From Tillandsia leiboldiana (lineage: Eukaryota; Streptophyta; Magnoliopsida; Poales; Bromeliaceae): DNA of 64,000 nt. The stretch lies in assembly GCA_029204045.2 (NCBI GenBank), contig CM055081.1, forward strand, positions 6,256,192-6,320,191. Reading direction: 5' to 3'. The notes below the pieces were generated by a model. The model was not told the origin of the DNA, did no database searches, and worked only from the letters and a program-made list of their open reading frames with translations. The first letter of the stretch is position 1; each line of letters starts with the position of its first letter. A program made the position numbers and the translations under genes. Below are positions 59,656-64,000 of the stretch, piece after piece.

Positions 59656-59855
59656 TGCTTTTGATATAGGAAAATACTAAGTGTACATTCTTTTGGGGTG
59701 TATATCATATATTCTATTTTTAGATAGAGTGTGGTGAGAGGTCACTTTACAATTTGTGAAGTGACCCCCCATCTTTTGATGGGTGGGTGTAAGATGTACA
59801 CCTCTTTTCAGAGTGTACCCCTTTTGGGGCTGTACATGTAGTACTGCTATTCAAA
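59656..59855. mobile_element. MITE family A, diverged copy 6
   Basis: GGAAAATACTAAGTGTACAT at the left and GGCTGTACATGTAGTACTGC at the right. The inner arm hairpins are decayed, but the central AGGTCACTTT...AAGTGACC pairing is kept. A degenerate tandem follows to 60390. Confidence 0.7.
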
Positions 59856-60390
59856 AGTGAGTGCATAATGTACATTTTATTTATTTAGAGATAAAATAAA
59901 TTTTATCAGTCATTTTGGAGTGATTGGTGGCTAAGTTTTCATTCCTGAATGGATGAAATTTATATCGTAAAGTAGCATTGCTCAAAAAAAAATATTTTTG
60001 TACATTCGAAATCGGGTGTACATCTTACAATATAAGGAGAATGCTTTTGATATATCCAAAAATGAGTGTATGTATAATATACACTCTATTTATTTAGAAA
60101 TAAAATAAATTTTATCAGTCATTTTGAAGTGACTGGTGGCTAAGTCTTCATCTCTGGATGGGTGATATATACATCGTACATTCATTTCTGGATGTACGAA
60201 TAGTATTGCTCAAAAAAATATATTTTTTGTACATCCGAAATTGGGTGTATATCTTACACCCCACATATTCTGTGATAGGATAAATTTTATTGATCACTTT
60301 AAAGTGACCAATAAAAAAATCTTTATTCCTTAATGAATGGAGAATATATGATACACCCGAAATTTAATATAGGAATAGTATTGCTCTTGC
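59856..60390. repeat. Degenerate tandem array derived from MITE A
   Basis: Repeated segments of about 170-200 bp carry TAGCATTGCTCAAAAAAA or TAGTATTGCTCAAAAAAA (59973 and 60202), AAAATAAATTTTATCAGTCA (59889 and 60103) and GAAATYGGGTGTAYATCTTA (60008 and 60237). The phrase ATATAAGGAGAATGCTTTTG occurs at 59645 and 60031, which shows duplication of a larger block. Confidence 0.72.
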
Positions 60391-60560
60391 CCAAAATATA
60401 AATAGAAGGTAAAAATATCCTAAAAGTATATGGAAGGACACTGCCTCAACTATATGAGCAATATATATATAGACTATTTTGAGATGCCCCTCAACTTGAC
60501 ACTATTTTAACTTGTATAGTTTTTATTTGTGTTTGTATAGTTAGCTAAGTTAAAAAAAAA

Positions 60561-60610
<50 letters not shown>

Positions 60611-60705
60611 TTTATAAAAAAAAAAACTGTTTTAATTATTTTGGTACAGTAATATTTCGCTACTGTAATTTATAAAAAAAAAATTATTATTATTATTATC
60701 CTACA

Positions 60706-60737
<32 letters not shown>

Positions 60738-60950
60738 TTACTGTTTTCATTATTATTATCCTACAGTAAAAAAAAAATAAATAAATGGGATTCAAACCAT
60801 AGTCAAAATCTATACATAAAAACTTTTAACCAGTCTGTCCAAAACATACTTTTATATACTTAATTTAATTAGTTTAATTCTATATCTATTCATTGCGATT
60901 TTTGAGCTGTAATTAATTTTTGTAAAAAAAAATTTAATAAATTCAAAGAC
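60391..60950. other. AT-rich spacer, no gene
   Basis: A (TA)n array (60567-60604) and short AT repeats (TTATTATTATTA, AAATAAATAAAT). No recognisable element or coding sequence. Confidence 0.6.
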
Positions 60951-60952
60951 TA

Positions 60953-61119
60953 GTCGACATATTAAATTGAAACAAAAATCTGTTAGATGGCTAACTTCTC
61001 ATGATATTATTTCTTTGAGTTTTATCAGATCTGAACAGAATCTTGCAGATTGCTTGACGAAAAACCTGAATAGAACTAAAATCCTAGAGTCATCGAGGAG
61101 GATGGGACTTTGCTCATAA
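60953..61119 (+). pseudogene. Ty1/copia RNase H C-terminal fragment
   Basis: An open run to a TAA stop at 61117 reads HIKLKQKSVRWLTSH, then IRSEQNLADCLTKNLNRTK and LESSRRMGLCS. This is the classic copia polyprotein end (compare NLADxLTK and SSRGMGL at 32054-32150 on the other strand). Upstream sequence is unrelated, so the 5' part of the element is lost. Confidence 0.88.
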
Positions 61120-61718
61120 AGGGCCTTCCTGCAGTGGGAACCCAACCTTTGTGATAGGAGATCTCTTGAAGAAGGTTCAATGTGGTAAAAGCAATCTGTC
61201 AGATTGGCCAAAGAACACTTTCTACGGTTTATTCAAAGGAATTTTAGTTCCAATTCCATCCCTATGATGAGTAGTGCTCTGTGTCGTGGTTGAGGTTGAG
61301 CTTACAGTTCTTAATGGAATCCGAGGCTATAATTTTCGCGAGATGTAACTCTACACACATCCTTGAAGGAGACCACCTATAGAAAAATATTCGTATAAGG
61401 CCGCGACTATGAGATGTGGGTTGTCCATAGAATTTCTTATGAAAAAATTAAAATACTGTACATGGCCTTTAAAGCACAGACTCGCGACGGAGAATTCTGT
61501 ACTATGTGTGTGGCAGTTAAAGTCAGGGTCAAAGAAACGTAGTTCAAGACCTGGTTCACTCTGATTCCTTCTGATGAAAATTACTTGCACTAAGTAAGGT
61601 TAAGTCTCTTAAAGACACTTTACCTATTACATAGTATAAACACCCGATAATCTTATTTTATTTTATTTTAATTATTGAGTTTAATTTTTATTTCGAAATT
61701 TTGAATTTTGTGAGGGAT
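61120..61718 (+). mobile_element. Copia 3' untranslated internal region
   Basis: Noncoding segment between the RNase H stop and the 3' LTR. It ends in the polypurine-like TTGTGAGGGAT at 61708-61718 next to the LTR start. Confidence 0.7.
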
Positions 61719-62346
61719 TGTTAAAATAATATTCAAAATTTTTAAAACCCTCAATAATCACTTTTATTGTTTTATTGTTAATTTTAATTTTATTGATTCT
61801 CATTTATTATCATTTAATTATTATTAAATTTTTAATTAAGTTTTAAACGTTTTTTTGCATTCATTGACTCTTAACTATCCTTTATGGGTGATGTGAATGT
61901 TGGGAATTCCAACTTTCACCTACACCTTACAGCTATAAGTACTATTGTGTATACTTAATATACACTTATACTTATACACAAGCATGAGAAAATAAAAAGA
62001 AAAGTTTTAGAGATATTTTGATTTATGTTTTTATTTTATTTTCTTATATTATTTTACTATCGGGTGTTGAAAGAAATTTCGTCAAACCTCTTCCGCGGTC
62101 GTGCTCGTAGGAAGAGGAGTTTCGGTCGTACCTTGGGGTGGTGCCTCCGATTAATCCGCACGAATGACAGAAATACGTCTTAGGGCAGTGTCTCACACGC
62201 TTCCGGATAAATTTTATTTTGGTTTCTTTATTCTACAATTTATGGAATTATCGTAGCGTTTAAACTGTGAGTATTACAATTTTATTTATTCATAATATAG
62301 TTAGATAATTTAATCACAATCAGATTTAGAATTTTTTTTTCTGACA
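61719..62346 (+). mobile_element. Copia 3' LTR
   Basis: It starts TGTTAAAATAATATTC and ends TTTCTGACA; 628 bp. It matches the solo LTR at 26620-27222 over its whole length and in the same orientation, so both belong to one family. Flanking is AT-rich and a target duplication cannot be tested without the 5' LTR. Confidence 0.88.
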
Positions 62347-62408
62347 TAAAATAGTTTAAATATTAATTTTGATAAAATTTTAATTTATTTCGTTAAAATC
62401 ATCTATTC

Positions 62409-62409
<1 letters not shown>

Positions 62410-62457
<48 letters not shown>
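62410..62457. repeat. Poly-A tract
   Basis: A run of about 48 A. A similar A-rich tract of about 24 bp lies at 63089-63115. No reverse-transcribed gene precedes it, so it is not shown to be a retrogene or LINE tail. Confidence 0.9.
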
Positions 62458-62458
<1 letters not shown>

Positions 62459-62459
62459 G

Positions 62460-63528
62460 GAGAGTCTCAATCAAAAATAATTCTATGTTGGGGAGCTATT
62501 TCTAAAATGAAAGTAAAAATTAAGGTAAACTTTACGGCATATTCACTTTGCCGCTATATAGTTTAAAAGTTGCACTAAATTGCTCTGTCAAATTTTTACT
62601 ATATCATTCTTTAGTTCAAAATTTATATTTAATTATATTATAATTTTATTTTAAAAAAAAATATATATGAAGACTGTCTGAACTTTTAACTTTTTTACAA
62701 ATATACGTCTAAATTTTAAATTTTGAAAACAAATTCTCAAACTTTGTCAAATAGTTTAATAGCCCTCTCTTCTCATTTATAGGTACTAATTATACAATCA
62801 GTTTGATTATATTCCGTGCACATATAAGATTTCAAAATAAAAAAAAAATTTATTTTGGCTCTTCTAATTTTAGTAATCAAGAATGAATTTAACTTAACTT
62901 TTTATTATTTTTTGTATCTTGGAATATAAAAAAATATTGTGTTTATTTTTTTATTTTTATTATATGCAAAGTTTCGGTCAAAACGATTATATAATTTATA
63001 ACTTCAATTGAGAAAAAATAATTATTAAACTATTTAATAAAATTTAAAAAATTAAGTTATTAAAATTAAAAATTAAAGTACTTATTTGCAAAAAAAAAAA
63101 AAAAAAAAAAAAAAACAAAACAAAAAACAAAAAACAAAATTTTGGCTCCGGATATATTATTAAATAGTGTTATCATATGATTTTCAAAAGTACTTAATTT
63201 AACAACATAATTATAAAATAATCAAACATAATTTTTTAAAGAGTAAATTAAGCTTAACTATATTTGTGAATTTTTTTTCTCATTAAATTTGTATTGAGAT
63301 TTGTGATATTATAATATCAACAAAAAAAAAAAAAAAAAACTACAATAACACGAATCTCAATATAAATTTAATAATAATAAATTTATAAATATAATTAAGT
63401 TTATATTTTTAAAATATATAAATTCTACTTATTTTTAAATTACAAAATGGTAAAATAAAAAAATGCGAAAACACAGGACGGGAAATTAAAGTGTACCCTG
63501 AAAAAAATAAATAACAACAATAAATAGG
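62460..63528. other. AT-rich spacer with MITE D remnant
   Basis: No gene. A decayed family D element spans about 63246-63430 (TTTTTTTCTCATTAAATTTG against ATAAATTTAATAATAATAAA, and an end TATATAAATTCTACTT). Confidence 0.55.
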
Positions 63529-63529
63529 G

Positions 63530-63790
63530 TGGCGTTGCAATTTCCAAGTTTTACAACTTACAACAGCTGGCGTAGTACGACTTTTTTAGCCGCCGCGGAG
63601 ACGCCGTTCTTTCCGTTAGTTGACGCCCAGCTGTGGGCCCCACGCACTCTCGCGAGTCGCGACGTGGACGTGCGCCCCACAACCCAATCACGCGGGAGAG
63701 AACCATCTGCTGACGTGGCAAACGGTGACGGGCCTCGGTAACGGCCGTTAGGCCCCTTCCCCTCGGCCGGACCAGTACGAACCGGACGGG
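63530..63790. promoter_or_regulatory. GC-rich promoter-like island
   Basis: A 260-bp GC-rich island in AT-rich surroundings. It contains ACGT cores in GACGTGG (63661 and about 63712 as TGACGTGGC), GACGTGC (63667), TGGGCC within GTGGGCCCCAC (about 63633) and CTCGCGAGTCGCGA. These resemble plant bZIP and site II binding motifs. It could be the promoter of a gene beyond the window or a GC-rich repeat. The 70-codon open frame across it has no recognisable domain. Confidence 0.35.
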
Positions 63791-63839
63791 ACCGAACCCG
63801 CCCTATAGCATTTTTTTTTTAAGAAGCTTTTGCTTATAA

Positions 63840-64000
63840 AATTTAAACTAAATTAGTATATTATTAATAGCACTAAATTATTATTGTTATTAAATTTTTT
63901 ATTTTTAAATAAAAAGATATATAGTTAGGATGATAGTGCGATCTTCTTAAAATTTAGTGGGTGATTCATGAAATAATATAATTTCAGAGATAGAAAATAT
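63840..64000. mobile_element. MITE family C, copy cut by window end
   Basis: TATTATTAATAGCACTAAAT and the core ATAGTTAGGATGATAGTG match family C; the right half lies outside the window. Confidence 0.6.

Noticed and set aside
60787..60845. tRNA-like TTCAAACC phrase
   Set aside because: No cloverleaf, A box or matching acceptor stem could be formed around it.
62410..62457. Poly-A tract as a LINE or retrogene tail
   Set aside because: No coding sequence or target duplication is recognisable before it; the preceding element is a copia LTR.

Overview
The window is nuclear DNA of a flowering plant, most likely a non-grass monocot. The evidence is spliced genes with GT-AG introns, site II and telo-box promoter elements, first-exon or mid-gene GC peaks typical of monocots (RAD9 exons 1-2, GH3 exon 3), and many LTR retrotransposons and MITEs. 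A bromeliad such as pineapple would fit, but that is inference. There is no sign of prokaryotic, organellar or viral genome organisation.

Four protein-coding genes can be rebuilt exon by exon, all on the + strand and all with open, in-phase junctions. They are RPS21 (40S ribosomal protein eS21, 5150-6993, 3 coding exons, 81-82 aa), a group II-like GH3 acyl acid-amido synthetase (16973-24956, 4 exons, 592 aa), BADC (biotin/lipoyl attachment domain-containing protein without the biotin lysine, 30163-37443, 9 exons, 287 aa) and RAD9 (9-1-1 checkpoint clamp subunit, 38601-42792, 9 exons, 440 aa). They do not share a pathway: translation, auxin conjugation, control of plastid fatty-acid synthesis and DNA-damage checkpoint.

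The rest is mobile and simple-sequence DNA. From the left: the end of an LTR (1-155); AT-rich DNA with MITEs and (TA)n arrays up to the RPS21 promoter; RPS21; a small complete TRIM element with a 5-bp target duplication (7995-8385); a gene-poor stretch (8.7-13.2 kb); a probable solo LTR (13.2-15.9 kb); GH3, whose third intron is a 4.4-kb mosaic of MITEs and (TA)n; an unrecognised possible gene fragment (25.6-26.5 kb); a solo copia LTR; a MITE holding a telomere-like repeat array (27.76-27.97 kb); BADC, whose first intron holds a decayed copia element and a Cassandra-like LTR with a 5S-rRNA-type promoter; RAD9; a MITE/(TA)n cluster (44.9-47.7 kb); Ty3/gypsy remnants on the minus strand (47.7-55.3 kb); a second MITE/(TA)n cluster (55.3-60.4 kb); a copia 3' end with its LTR (60.95-62.35 kb); and a small GC-rich promoter-like island (63.53-63.79 kb) near the right edge.

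I found no convincing new biological system. The most unusual items are the interstitial telomere-like array that replaces the centre of a MITE, the 5S-promoter LTR placed 63 bp before a BADC splice acceptor, the nested-hairpin MITE inserted in the RPS21 promoter, and the repeated association of several MITE families with very long (TA)n tracts.
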